Shown here in pieces: positions 17,832-26,547 of a stretch of 64,000 nt of DNA. The stretch's first letter is position 1. Every line of letters begins with the position of its first letter. Made by a program: the position numbers and the translations under genes. The stretch comes from UBA668 sp963720695 (lineage in GTDB: Bacteria; Actinomycetota; Acidimicrobiia; Acidimicrobiales; Ilumatobacteraceae), in the NCBI GenBank assembly GCA_963720695.1, contig CAVRGG010000004.1, forward strand, positions 868,001 to 932,000, given 5' to 3'. Under the pieces are notes generated by a model. It had not been told where the DNA came from, searched no databases, and saw nothing but the letters and a program-made list of their open reading frames with translations.

Positions 17832-19916
17832 ATGAGGGTGATGACGGAATCAATCGACTTTGCTGCGCTCGTGGACGCGCTGCCGGACGCGATCGTCATC
17901 GTCGACACCGATGTCCGCCTGCACTACGTCAATCAGGCCGGCAGCGATCTGTTCGGGTGGCGTCCGCAGCACTGGCTCGGTCGCAGCCTGCTGGAACTGG
18001 TCCATCCCGACGACGTCGCGGCCGTGGTCTCGTCCACCGGCACCATGCAGGAGAAGCGAGCGGGCACGCCCGTCGAGCTGCGCGTCCGCGTTGCCGACGG
18101 GACCTGGAAGTGGGTCGAGATCCTTGGCACCAACGCGATCGACCAGCCCGGCATCAACGGTCTGCTCGTCGCCGTCCGCGATCTGACGCGACGACGGATG
18201 TGGGAGGTGGCGTCGAACGACACGGCCCGCTTCCAACAGGTCGTGCAGCACGCCCCGTCGATCACGCTGCTGCTGGATCGGGACGGCAACGTCACCAGCG
18301 CGAATGCTGCGTTCACGCGCCTCCTCGGACACGACCTCTCCCATGTGCTGGGTCGCAAGCTCGTCACGTTCTGCGACGCCCTCGGCGTCGGCGAACTCAC
18401 CGCGGCGATCGAGCGGGCCGGGCTCAGCAGCCGGCCGGTCAGCTGCGAAGCGCCGATGCGAATGGTCGACCCGGATGCGGCTCCCAAGCCGATGCGCTTC
18501 GAGATCGCCAATCTGCTCGAGGACCCGGTGGTCGAGGGTCTCGTCGTCACCGCCTACGACGTCAGCGACCTCCACCTCATCCGTCGAACGCTCGAACACC
18601 TCGCGCGCCACGACGCCCTCACCGGGCTGGCCAACCGGTCGGTGCTGCTCGAACAGCTCGAGCACGTCGTCGGCGAACTGCACACCGGTGCGGTCGTGTT
18701 CATCGACCTCGACCGCTTCAAGCCGGTCAACGACCTGCTCGGCCATGAGGCCGGCGACGAGCTGCTGCGCGTGGTGAGTGAACGGCTCCGCCAGATCGTC
18801 CGACCCGGCGACCTCGTCGCCCGCGTCGGCGGCGACGAGTTCGTCGTGCTCGCGCCGTCCGTCGTCGACCGCACCACCGCTCAGACGATGTGCGAACGGA
18901 TCGACGCCACCCTGTCGATGCCGTACCTGCTCACCGAAGGGCCCGTGCGCGTCACGGCCAGCGTCGGTCTGGCGATGGTCGACGCCGACGCCACCGTCAC
19001 CGGCCTGCTCGCCGACGCCGATCTCGCGATGTACGAGGCCAAGGCTGCCCGCCGTGGCGAACCGGAACGCAGCGTCACCCAGCGTCAACGGAACGCCAAC
19101 GAGCGGCGGCGGCTCGCCGACGATCTCGCCGCCGGACTCCAGCGGGGCGAGGTCGTCGCCTACCTGCAACCGATCGTGTCGATGGCGACTCGACAGACGA
19201 CCGGGTTGGAAGCGTTGGTGCGCTGGCACCACCCGATGTTGGGCCTGCTGTCACCCGCGGCGTTCCTCGACCTGGCCGAGGACGCAGGGCTCGATCTGCT
19301 GCTCGGCGATGTCGTGCTGAGGTCGGCGTGCGAGTCGCTGTGCGACCTGGATCCCGAGGTGCGTCTCAGCGTGAACCTGTCGGTGACCCAACTCGCTGAT
19401 CGAGGGCTGTGCCAGCGCGTGGCGTCCATCCTCGCCGAGTACCACGTCGAGCCCGAACGGCTGATGGTGGAGATCACCGAGCACGCCACGCTGACCCGCC
19501 GACCCGGCGGCGGTCGGGTGTCGCCCGAGCACACGCTCGAGGAGCTCCGGGCGCTCGGCGCGTCGCTGTGCCTCGACGACTTCGGCACCGGCTACTCGTC
19601 GCTCACCCACATCCGCCGCTACCCGCTCGCCGCGATCAAGATCGATCGCTCCTTCGTCGCCGGCGTGATCGACCATCCGGAGGACCGCGCGGTCATCGCG
19701 GCGATGGTCGGCATGGCGGGCGCACTCGACCTCAGGGTGGTCGGCGAGGGCGTCGAGACCGAGGAGCAACTTCGTGCCCTCAGCCAACTCGGCTGCGACA
19801 TGGCACAGGGTTATCTCATCGCCCGTCCGCTGGCGCCCGATGCCGTCACGGGCTGGATGCGCGCGCACGGCAACGACTGGCGGCTCGGCCGCGACGTCAC
19901 CACGGCGATCCTCTGA
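17832..19916 (+). CDS. PAS-PAS-GGDEF-EAL cyclic-di-GMP synthase/phosphodiesterase
   Basis: 694 residues, no clear membrane segment. A first PAS domain (residues ~15-120, LPDAIVIVDTDVRLHYVNQA) and a second (~135-245) precede a GGDEF domain. GGDEF is intact at 333-337, with an RPGD inhibitory I-site at 324-327, the canonical five residues upstream. The EAL domain (E460-A-L) keeps the catalytic strings NLSVTQL, EITEH, DDFGTGYSSL, IKIDRSF and EGVETEEQL. Both activities look possible; the PAS domains may switch between them. ATG 17841 is an alternative start. It is convergent with the zur-like gene. Confidence 0.92.
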   Translation: MRVMTESIDFAALVDALPDAIVIVDTDVRLHYVNQAGSDLFGWRPQHWLGRSLLELVHPDDVAAVVSSTGTMQEKRAGTPVELRVRVADGTWKWVEILGTNAIDQPGINGLLVAVRDLTRRRMWEVASNDTARFQQVVQHAPSITLLLDRDGNVTSANAAFTRLLGHDLSHVLGRKLVTFCDALGVGELTAAIERAGLSSRPVSCEAPMRMVDPDAAPKPMRFEIANLLEDPVVEGLVVTAYDVSDLHLIRRTLEHLARHDALTGLANRSVLLEQLEHVVGELHTGAVVFIDLDRFKPVNDLLGHEAGDELLRVVSERLRQIVRPGDLVARVGGDEFVVLAPSVVDRTTAQTMCERIDATLSMPYLLTEGPVRVTASVGLAMVDADATVTGLLADADLAMYEAKAARRGEPERSVTQRQRNANERRRLADDLAAGLQRGEVVAYLQPIVSMATRQTTGLEALVRWHHPMLGLLSPAAFLDLAEDAGLDLLLGDVVLRSACESLCDLDPEVRLSVNLSVTQLADRGLCQRVASILAEYHVEPERLMVEITEHATLTRRPGGGRVSPEHTLEELRALGASLCLDDFGTGYSSLTHIRRYPLAAIKIDRSFVAGVIDHPEDRAVIAAMVGMAGALDLRVVGEGVETEEQLRALSQLGCDMAQGYLIARPLAPDAVTGWMRAHGNDWRLGRDVTTAIL

Positions 19917-19946
19917 GCGAATCGGCCACCCGATGGTGTGGCAGTT

Positions 19947-20420
19947 TCAGGCGGCCGTGCAGTCACGACAACGACCACGCACGTCGAACACGTGATGGTC
20001 GACCTCGAAACCGTCCGACTCGAGCAACGCCCCGACCTCGCGATCGATGAGCCGCTCCAGTTGAGGACTCGGCGTGAAGTCGGTGACGATCCCGCATTCC
20101 GTACACACCAGATGGTGATGGTGGTGCTGTGAGAACGGCTCGGCGAGCTCGTGGCGGTCGCCACCGCCGACGCCTGCGACTCGCACCACGATGCCCGCGT
20201 CGACCAGTTCGGCCAGGTTCCGATAGACGGTCGACACCGGCACGCCGGACGTGGCGGCGACCTCGTCGGTGGTGAGCGGCCGGTCACCCGATTCGAGTAC
20301 CGCCAGGACTGTGCGCCGATGGGCGGTGAGACGCAGCTCATGTGCGGCCAGGGCCTGCAGCACGGCAGCGGTCGTGCTCGACGACAACGTCGGGGAGGTG
20401 CGCTTCTCCACTCGTGCCAC
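19947..20420 (-). CDS. zur: Fur-family metalloregulator, probably Zur
   Basis: 157 residues with the Fur winged helix (LTAHRRTVLAVLESGD, then VSTVYRNLAELVDAGIV) and a metal-binding half. The latter holds a His run (SQHHHHH), CTEC and CRDC, the last two forming the structural zinc site. It faces a znuACB-like importer across an 85-base gap with two inverted repeats, which favours zinc (Zur) over iron; this is inference from context. Start GTG 20420 follows a TAGTCT hexamer (minus strand, 20432-20427) by six bases, so the transcript is probably leaderless. Confidence 0.85.
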   Translation of the reverse strand: MARVEKRTSPTLSSSTTAAVLQALAAHELRLTAHRRTVLAVLESGDRPLTTDEVAATSGVPVSTVYRNLAELVDAGIVVRVAGVGGGDRHELAEPFSQHHHHHLVCTECGIVTDFTPSPQLERLIDREVGALLESDGFEVDHHVFDVRGRCRDCTAA

Positions 20421-20439
20421 GGTTCGAGACTACCCCGAA

Positions 20440-20499
20440 TTCTCATCGAACGAGAACCGTTCCCAGCGAATTGAGAACAATTCTCGTTCACGGTATGCT
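20440..20499 (+). promoter_or_regulatory. Divergent promoter region with two inverted-repeat operators (candidate Zur boxes)
   Basis: For the importer, TTGAGA (20471-20476), a 17-base spacer and TATGCT (20494-20499) form a good promoter six bases from the ATG. The inverted repeat GAGAACAATTCTC (20473-20485) overlaps its -35. A second pair, TTCTC (20440-20444) and GAGAA (20452-20456), lies in the regulator's own promoter. The shared half-site and placement fit metal-dependent repression and autoregulation by the adjacent Fur-family protein. Confidence 0.6.
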
Positions 20500-20505
20500 C
20501 GTGCC

Positions 20506-21441
20506 ATGACCCGCTGCGTCGCGATCCCGCTCCTCGCGGCACTCGTCGCGACCGGCGTCGCCTGCAGCAACACGGGCAACGCCGACGGTCGAGTGGTGAT
20601 CGCCGCGGCGTTCTACCCCATCGAGGAGATCGTGCGGAACGTGGGTGGTGATCTGGTCGATGTGGTCACGCTGGTCCCTCCCGGCCAGGAGGCGCACGAG
20701 TACGACCCCACACCCAAGCAGGTCACCCGACTCGAGCAAGCCGACGTCGCGGTGTTCCTCGGCCAGGGCTTCCAACCCAACGTCGAGAAGGCGATCGCCT
20801 CGCTGCCGTCGCGCGTGCAACGGGTCGACCTGCTCGACGACCTGACGCTGCTCCCCATCACCTCCCAACTGCCCGGGACCGATGGCGCCGCGCCGGGCGA
20901 GGAGTTGAACGGGCACGAGGACCCGCACGTGTGGCTCGATCCCGTCAACATGCAGCGCATGACTGCCAGCGTGCTCACCGCACTCCAGGCCGCCGATCCG
21001 ACTCATTCGCAGACCTACGCCGCACGCGCCGAGGAGTACACGACGACCCTGCGCTCGCTCGACACCGACCTGTCGGCCGGGCTCGAGTCGTGCGCCAGCG
21101 ATCTGCTGGTCACCACGCATCGAGCGTTCGGTTACCTCGCCGCCGCGTACGGGCTCACCCAAGTGGCGATCGCGGGGATCTCGCCTGCCGAGGAACCATC
21201 GGCGAAGACGCTCGAGGCAGTTGCCGCCTTTGCGAAGGCGAACCACGTCACCACCATCTTCTTCGAGGAGAACCTCCCCGACGATCTGGCCGCGACCGTG
21301 GCGAGCGAGATCGGGGCGACGACCGCTGTCCTCGACACGCTCGAGACGTTGTCGAGCGACCAACTCCGGAACGGCGCGGACTACGTCTCGGTGATGCGCG
21401 AGAACCTCACCGCACTGCAGAAGGGGCTGGGCTGCTCATGA
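20506..21441 (+). CDS. znuA: Metal ABC transporter substrate-binding lipoprotein (ZnuA-like)
   Basis: 311 residues, with a lipoprotein signal ending GVACS (Cys near residue 19). The cluster A-1/SsaB fold is recognised by AAFYPIEEIVRNVGGD, a metal-ligand His in PPGQEAHEYDPTPKQ, GHEDPHVWLDP, THRAFGYLA and IFFEENL. The His-rich loop of classical ZnuA is short (ELNGHEDPH), so manganese cannot be excluded. ATG 20506 is chosen over upstream starts because it gives the signal peptide and sits six bases after the -10. Its stop overlaps the ATPase start (ATGA). Confidence 0.87.
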   Translation: MTRCVAIPLLAALVATGVACSNTGNADGRVVIAAAFYPIEEIVRNVGGDLVDVVTLVPPGQEAHEYDPTPKQVTRLEQADVAVFLGQGFQPNVEKAIASLPSRVQRVDLLDDLTLLPITSQLPGTDGAAPGEELNGHEDPHVWLDPVNMQRMTASVLTALQAADPTHSQTYAARAEEYTTTLRSLDTDLSAGLESCASDLLVTTHRAFGYLAAAYGLTQVAIAGISPAEEPSAKTLEAVAAFAKANHVTTIFFEENLPDDLAATVASEIGATTAVLDTLETLSSDQLRNGADYVSVMRENLTALQKGLGCS

Positions 21442-22193
21442 ACGAGAGCTGTTCGCTGGAGGTCCGCGACCTCGGCGTGTTCTACGGCGCGAAGCACGCG
21501 TTGCGCGACGTGTCGTTCTCGGTGGGCGCCGGCGAGTTGATCGCGGTGATCGGTCCGAACGGCGCGGGCAAGAGCACGATGTTCAAGGCGATCTGCGGCC
21601 TCGTCAACCACGAGGGTGTCGTCGAGGTGAACGGGGTGCACTGCCACGACCACACCGATCGGATGGACCTCGCCTACATCCCCCAACGCAACGACAGCGA
21701 CCTGCACTTCCCGATCACCGTCGAGGAGCTGGTGCTCGCCGGTCGTCGCCGTTTCCGTCACTGGTGGCAACGTCCCTCGTCCACGGACCGCCGGGTGGCC
21801 GCCGACGCGCTGGCCCGCGTGCAGCTGTCGGGCACCGAGTCGAGTGCGCTCACCGAACTGTCGGGTGGGCAGCTGCAGCGGGCATACGTCGCCCGGGCTC
21901 TGGCGCAGGAGGCCTCCGTCGTCCTGCTCGACGAGGCGCTGAGCGGCGTCGACCAGCCCACGACCCACGAGTTGCTCGACGTGTTCGAGGACCTCGCCGC
22001 ACAGGGCACCACCCTCCTGGTCGCCACCCATGACCTCGCCCTTGCACGCCGACGGTTCTCACGTTGCCTCGCAGTGAACGGCACGCTTCGCGCCGACGGA
22101 CCACCCATGGTCGTCCTGTCGGCGGACGTCCTCGACGCCACGTTCGGCACCGCCGACTCGGGCAAGGGGGTCCGCGATGCACTGGCTGACTGA
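21438..22193 (+). CDS. znuC: Metal ABC transporter ATP-binding protein (ZnuC-like)
   Basis: 251-residue ATPase. It carries Walker A GPNGAGKST, a Q-loop (AYIPQRN), signature LSGGQLQRAYVARAL, Walker B VVLLDEALSGVD and H-loop ATHDLAL. ATG 21438 overlaps the stop of the binding-protein gene, and the 3' end overlaps the permease by 17 bases. The three genes are therefore translated together as one importer. Confidence 0.92.
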   Translation: MNESCSLEVRDLGVFYGAKHALRDVSFSVGAGELIAVIGPNGAGKSTMFKAICGLVNHEGVVEVNGVHCHDHTDRMDLAYIPQRNDSDLHFPITVEELVLAGRRRFRHWWQRPSSTDRRVAADALARVQLSGTESSALTELSGGQLQRAYVARALAQEASVVLLDEALSGVDQPTTHELLDVFEDLAAQGTTLLVATHDLALARRRFSRCLAVNGTLRADGPPMVVLSADVLDATFGTADSGKGVRDALAD

Positions 22194-23013
22194 TCCCTTC
22201 CGGGCCGAGTTCATGCAGCGAGCGTTCATCGCTGCGATCATCATCGGCGTCGTCGCACCGGTGGTCGGCACGTGGATCGTGCTGCGACGAATGGCCAACC
22301 TGGGCGACGCGATGTCGCACGGCACCCTCGCCGGCGTCGGTCTGGCGTACGCCACGGGGATCAACGTCCTGTTCGGGGCAATGGGCGCGGGTCTGCTGAT
22401 GGCCGCGCTGCTGCTGATGCTGTCCTCAAATCGTCGCTTGGGTCAGGAGACGGTCATCGCGGTGCTCGGCACAGCGTTCTTCGCACTCGGCGTCGTGGTC
22501 ATCTCCCGTCTCGACACCGGCGTCGAGCTCACGCACTTCCTCTTCGGCCGAGTGCTCACCGTGCAGTGGGGCGACATCTGGATCAACCTCGCGCTGGGCG
22601 GTGGCGCGGTACTCCTCGTGCTCGCCATGTTCGGTGAGCTGCGATTGGCGACCTTCGACCACGTCCAGGCCGAGCAGGTCGGCGTCCGAGTCGAACTGGT
22701 GCAGGGTGTGCTCGTCGTGCTGTTGGCCGTCGTCGTGGTGATCAGCCTTCGTGCCGTCGGCACGGTGATGTCGGTGACGATGCTCGTCACCCCTGCCGCG
22801 ACGGCCCGCCTGCTGGCGCGGACGCTGCGCCAGATGACCGTGCTCGGTGTCGTGTTCGGCGTGAGCGAGGGGGTGTTCGGACTGATGCTCAGCTACCACC
22901 TCAGCTCGGCACCCGGTGCCACCATCGGTCTCGTCGCCGCAGCCGTGTTCGCCGTGACCTTCGCGATCACGCTCCCCCGCCGGATGCCACATCACCATCG
23001 ACCCCTCGACTGA
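22177..23013 (+). CDS. znuB: Metal ABC transporter permease (ZnuB-like)
   Basis: 278-residue ABC-3 family membrane protein with about eight to nine hydrophobic helices. Typical strings are GTWIVLRRMANLGDAMSHGTLAG cut in two parts (GTWIVLRRMANL, DAMSHGTLAG) and SLRAVGTVMSVTMLVTPAA. It completes the zur-controlled metal importer. The gene ends in a His-rich tail (MPHHHRP). A hairpin-rich gap with no gene follows before ridA, which converges on it. Confidence 0.9.
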   Translation: MHWLTDPFRAEFMQRAFIAAIIIGVVAPVVGTWIVLRRMANLGDAMSHGTLAGVGLAYATGINVLFGAMGAGLLMAALLLMLSSNRRLGQETVIAVLGTAFFALGVVVISRLDTGVELTHFLFGRVLTVQWGDIWINLALGGGAVLLVLAMFGELRLATFDHVQAEQVGVRVELVQGVLVVLLAVVVVISLRAVGTVMSVTMLVTPAATARLLARTLRQMTVLGVVFGVSEGVFGLMLSYHLSSAPGATIGLVAAAVFAVTFAITLPRRMPHHHRPLD

Positions 23014-23071
23014 CGCGCCCGTCTCGCCGACGTCACCCTTTCCACATCGTTCACCCGCCTCATGCCATGCC

Positions 23072-23130
23072 CGGAGGCGGAAAACCTGCCTCCGACCATG
23101 ACCTGAACGCAGAAGGTGGAGGACGGTCGG
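23072..23130 (+). terminator. Probable bidirectional terminator region
   Basis: CGGAGGC (23072-23078) and GCCTCCG (23088-23094) form a 7-bp stem that extends two pairs inward around AAAA, with one bulged T. A second, wider pair is CCGACC (23092-23097) and GGTCGG (23125-23130). It sits between two convergent genes. There is no T-run. Confidence 0.5.
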
Positions 23131-23148
23131 AGGTGAGGGAGCGCCGGC

Positions 23149-23544
23149 TCAGGCCTCGGGGCGGAGCGCTGTGACCTCGATCTCGATCTTCATCTCGGGG
23201 GAGGCGAGGCCGACGACCATCATGGTCGCCGCGGGCAACGCCTCGGCGAAGTAGGCCCGCAGCAACGGCCAGCACGGCTCGAAGTCGGCCGCGTCGGGCA
23301 GCAGATACCGCACCCGCACGACGTCGGCCGCGCACGAGCCGGCGGCGGTGAGCGCGGCGTCGATGTTGGCCAGCGTCTGGCGTGCCTGCTCGACCACGTC
23401 GGGGCTGATCGTCATGGTCGAGTAGTCGAAGCCGGTCGTGCCGGCGACGAACACCCACCGTCCGTCGACGACCGCACGGGAGTACCCGATCTGCTGTTCG
23501 AAGGTGCTGCCCTGGCTGATCCGTGTGCGCGACATCGCGACCAT
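23149..23544 (-). CDS. RidA/YjgF/UK114-family protein
   Basis: 131 residues of the Rid superfamily, whose best-known members hydrolyse reactive enamine/imine intermediates. Recognised by GYSRAVVDGRWVFVAGTTG at the N-terminus, QARQTLANIDAAL and the C-terminal KIEIEVTALRP. The conserved Arg of active RidA appears to lie in VRVRYLL, but I could not verify the whole active site, so a non-RidA subgroup is possible. ATG 23544 is given; ATG 23535 (MSRTR) is equally likely. It diverges from the cox-like operon. Confidence 0.87.
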   Translation of the reverse strand: MVAMSRTRISQGSTFEQQIGYSRAVVDGRWVFVAGTTGFDYSTMTISPDVVEQARQTLANIDAALTAAGSCAADVVRVRYLLPDAADFEPCWPLLRAYFAEALPAATMMVVGLASPEMKIEIEVTALRPEA

Positions 23545-23649
23545 TCTGCCTCCACCACAAAGTTCGACGTTCCGGTTTCACGAACAACTCGATTTGGTGC
23601 ATGATGGGCGTCGCCATTGGGGGCTTCAGATCCGCAAGGGGGATCAAGG

Positions 23650-24105
23650 GTGAAGATTTCAGTCACCGTCAACGGTGCAGTCCACGACAGCGATGTCGAA
23701 CCGCGCACGTTGCTCGTCCACTACATCCGCGAAGTGCTCGGCCTCACCGGCACCAACATCGGCTGCGACACGTCGTCGTGCGGCGCGTGCAGCGTCCACG
23801 TCAACGGCGAGGCGGTGAAGAGCTGCACGATGCTCGCCGTCCAGGCCGACGGCACCGAGATCACCACGATCGAAGGCCTCGCCACCGACGGCGAGATGCA
23901 CCCGATGCAGCAGGCGTTCATGGAGAACCACGGCCTGCAATGCGGGTACTGCACCCCGGGCATGGTGATGGCGGCCACCAGCCTGCTCAAGGAGAACCCC
24001 CACCCGACCGAGGCCGAAGTCCGGCTCGGGCTGGAGGGCAACCTGTGCCGCTGCACGGGCTACCACAACATCGTCAAGTCCGTGCTCGCCGCGGCTGACA
24101 AGTAG
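23650..24105 (+). CDS. coxS: Molybdenum hydroxylase small subunit, two 2Fe-2S clusters (CoxS-like)
   Basis: 151 residues. The N-terminal plant-ferredoxin-type domain has its Cys ligands in IGCDTSSCGACSV and the fourth in KSCTM. The C-terminal helical domain has CGYCTPGM and CRCTGY. It transfers electrons from the Mo centre to FAD. GTG 23650 gives the standard start (KISVTVNGAVHD); the longer frame from 23617 has no homology-like N-terminus. It is first of an S-L-M operon. True CO oxidation is unlikely given the large-subunit motif. Confidence 0.93.
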   Translation: MKISVTVNGAVHDSDVEPRTLLVHYIREVLGLTGTNIGCDTSSCGACSVHVNGEAVKSCTMLAVQADGTEITTIEGLATDGEMHPMQQAFMENHGLQCGYCTPGMVMAATSLLKENPHPTEAEVRLGLEGNLCRCTGYHNIVKSVLAAADK

Positions 24106-24144
24106 CACCACCGAATTCACCGACGAGGTACTGGGGGTACCGAG

Positions 24145-26547
24145 ATGACCGTCATCGATGACCGTCCGGCAGGCGTGTTGGGGACACGAATGCTGCGTCG
24201 AGAAGATCCTGCCCTGCTCACGGGCGAGGCCAAGTTCTGCAACGACCTGAACCTGCCCGGCGCGCTCCACCTCGCCGTGCTGCGCAGTCCGTACGCACAC
24301 GCACGCATCCTCAGTGTCGACCTCAGCGCCGCGCAGGCGGCACCCGGAGTCGTGGCCGCCTACCGCGGCAGCGACCTCACCGAGTTGTGGGCCGCGCCGA
24401 TGCCGTGCGCGTGGCCGGTGACCGCGGAGATGAAGAACCCCGCGCACTACCCGCTCGCGGTCTCGAAGGCCGCCTACGTCGGCGACGGGGTGGCCTGCGT
24501 GCTCGCCACCAGCGATGCCGCCGCGCGCGACGCGATCGAGCTGATCGACGTCCAGTACGAGCCGCTTCCTGCGGTCGTCGATCTCGAGGACTCCCTGAGC
24601 GACCGAGTGGTCATCCACGAGGAGCTCGGCACCAACGCCAGCTACACGTGGGACCTCAAGATCGAGGGCCACGAGGGGCAGGTCGACGAGGCCTTCGCGG
24701 CCGCCGCCTACTCGGTGAGCGAACGCTACGTGCAGCAGCGCCTGCTGCCGATGGCGATGGAGCCACGTGCGGTCGCCGCCGTGCCCCAGCCCTTCGGCGG
24801 CGACATGACGCTGTACAGCGCCACACAGGTGCCGCACATCCTCAAGGTGATGACCGCGCTGACGCTCGGCATCCCCGAGCAGCAGATGCGCGTCATCGCC
24901 CCGTCCGTCGGTGGCGGCTTCGGCGCCAAGCTCAACGTGTACGCCGAGGAGCTGCTGTGCGTGGCCCTGGCCCGCAAGCACAAGGTGCCGGTGCGTTGGA
25001 ACGAGGAGCGCGGCGAGAACACCGTGGCCAGCATCCACGGTCGCGGCCAGATCCAGCACATCGAGCTCGCCGCCGACGGCGACGGCAAGCTCACCGCGGT
25101 GCGAGTGCGCCTGATCGGCGACATGGGTGCGTACCTCCAGCTGGTGACCCCCGGTATTCCGCTGCTGGGCGCCTTCCTCTACGCCGGGGTCTACGACCTG
25201 CCCCAGGCGTACGACTTCAGCTGCACGAGCGTGTTCACCACGCTCACACCCACCGACGCCTACCGCGGCGCCGGACGACCCGAGGCCACCTATGCGATCG
25301 AGCGGGCGATGGACGCGCTGGCCCACAAGATGGGCATCGACCCGATGGAGCTGCGTCGGCGCAACTTCATCCAGAAGGAGCAGTTCCCGTACACCGCGAT
25401 GACCGGCCTGACCTACGACTCGGGCGATCACCTGAAGGCGGCGGAGATGGCCGCCGGGCTCGCCGACTACGCAGGAGTCCGCGAGCGGCAGAAGACCCAG
25501 AACGTCGCCGGCGCCACCAAGCTGCTCGGCATCGGCCAGGCGAGCTACTTCGAGATGTGCGGCCTGGCACCCTCACGGGTGCTGGCGTCGCTGAACTACT
25601 CGGCCGGTGGTTGGGAAGCCGCCACGGTGCGAGTGCTGCCGACCAACAAGATCCAGGTCGTCACCGGCACGTCGCCGCACGGCCAGGGACACGAGACGTC
25701 CTGGAGCATGATCGTCGCCGAGAAGATGGGCGTGCCCGCGGAGGACGTCGACGTCCTCCACAGCGACACGGCGATCTCGCCCCTGGGTCTCGACACGTAC
25801 GGCTCCCGATCGCTCCCCGTCGGCGGCGTCGCCATCGCGATGGCGTGCGACAAGGTGATCGACAAGGCGAAGAAGATCGCCGCCCACCAACTCGAGGCCA
25901 ACGAGGACGATCTCGAGTTCGCCGGTGGAGCGTTCACGGTGAAGGGCTCGCCCGACCGCACGATGCCGCTCGCCGCCATCGCCTTCGAGGCGTTCACGGC
26001 ACACAACCTCCCCGACGGGCTCGAGCCGAACCTGGAGGCACAGGTCACGTACGACCCGCCCAACTTCTCCTGGCCCTTCGGCACCCACATCTGCACGGTC
26101 GAGGTCGACACCGAGACCGGACAGGTCACCGTGCTCCAGTACGTCGCCGTCGACGACTGCGGGGTGCAGGTGAACCCGCTCATCGTCGAAGGCCAGGTGC
26201 ACGGCGGGGTCATCCAGGGCCTCGCGCAGGCCCTCTTCGAGGAAGCCGTGCACGACACGGAGGGCAACCTGAAGAACGCGAGCCTCGCCGAGTACCTCGT
26301 GCCGGCGGCCAGCGACGTACCGTCACTCACACTCGGTCACACCGTCACCCCATCGCCCACCAACCAGTTGGGCGTGAAGGGCATCGGCGAGGCCGGCACC
26401 ATCGGCGCCGCCCCGGCGGTCATCAACGCCGTGGTCGACGCACTGAGCAGCCTGGGTGTGCACGACATGCCCATGCCCGCCAGCCCGCACAACGTCTGGA
26501 AAGCCATCCACGCCGCATCCGGCAACGCACAAGGAGCCAGCAAGTGA
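24145..26547 (+). CDS. coxL: Molybdenum hydroxylase large subunit, form II (CoxL-like)
   Basis: 800 residues carrying the Mo-pterin cytosine dinucleotide site. It starts with a typical GTRMLRREDPALLTGEAKF and contains VGGGFGAK. The active-site loop at residues 372-378 is AYRGAGR, the form II type; form I CO dehydrogenases have AYXCSFR. Other family strings are GTSPHGQGHETSWS, GSRSLPVGG and GVKGIGEAGTIG. The substrate is therefore probably not CO but an aldehyde, purine or N-heterocycle. It is 39 bases behind coxS and its stop overlaps coxM. It is a divergent paralogue of the frameshifted gene at 11152-13460. Confidence 0.93.
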   Translation: MTVIDDRPAGVLGTRMLRREDPALLTGEAKFCNDLNLPGALHLAVLRSPYAHARILSVDLSAAQAAPGVVAAYRGSDLTELWAAPMPCAWPVTAEMKNPAHYPLAVSKAAYVGDGVACVLATSDAAARDAIELIDVQYEPLPAVVDLEDSLSDRVVIHEELGTNASYTWDLKIEGHEGQVDEAFAAAAYSVSERYVQQRLLPMAMEPRAVAAVPQPFGGDMTLYSATQVPHILKVMTALTLGIPEQQMRVIAPSVGGGFGAKLNVYAEELLCVALARKHKVPVRWNEERGENTVASIHGRGQIQHIELAADGDGKLTAVRVRLIGDMGAYLQLVTPGIPLLGAFLYAGVYDLPQAYDFSCTSVFTTLTPTDAYRGAGRPEATYAIERAMDALAHKMGIDPMELRRRNFIQKEQFPYTAMTGLTYDSGDHLKAAEMAAGLADYAGVRERQKTQNVAGATKLLGIGQASYFEMCGLAPSRVLASLNYSAGGWEAATVRVLPTNKIQVVTGTSPHGQGHETSWSMIVAEKMGVPAEDVDVLHSDTAISPLGLDTYGSRSLPVGGVAIAMACDKVIDKAKKIAAHQLEANEDDLEFAGGAFTVKGSPDRTMPLAAIAFEAFTAHNLPDGLEPNLEAQVTYDPPNFSWPFGTHICTVEVDTETGQVTVLQYVAVDDCGVQVNPLIVEGQVHGGVIQGLAQALFEEAVHDTEGNLKNASLAEYLVPAASDVPSLTLGHTVTPSPTNQLGVKGIGEAGTIGAAPAVINAVVDALSSLGVHDMPMPASPHNVWKAIHAASGNAQGASK

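Noticed and set aside
24145..26547. True (form I) CO dehydrogenase
   Set aside because: The active-site loop is AYRGAGR, not AYXCSFR.
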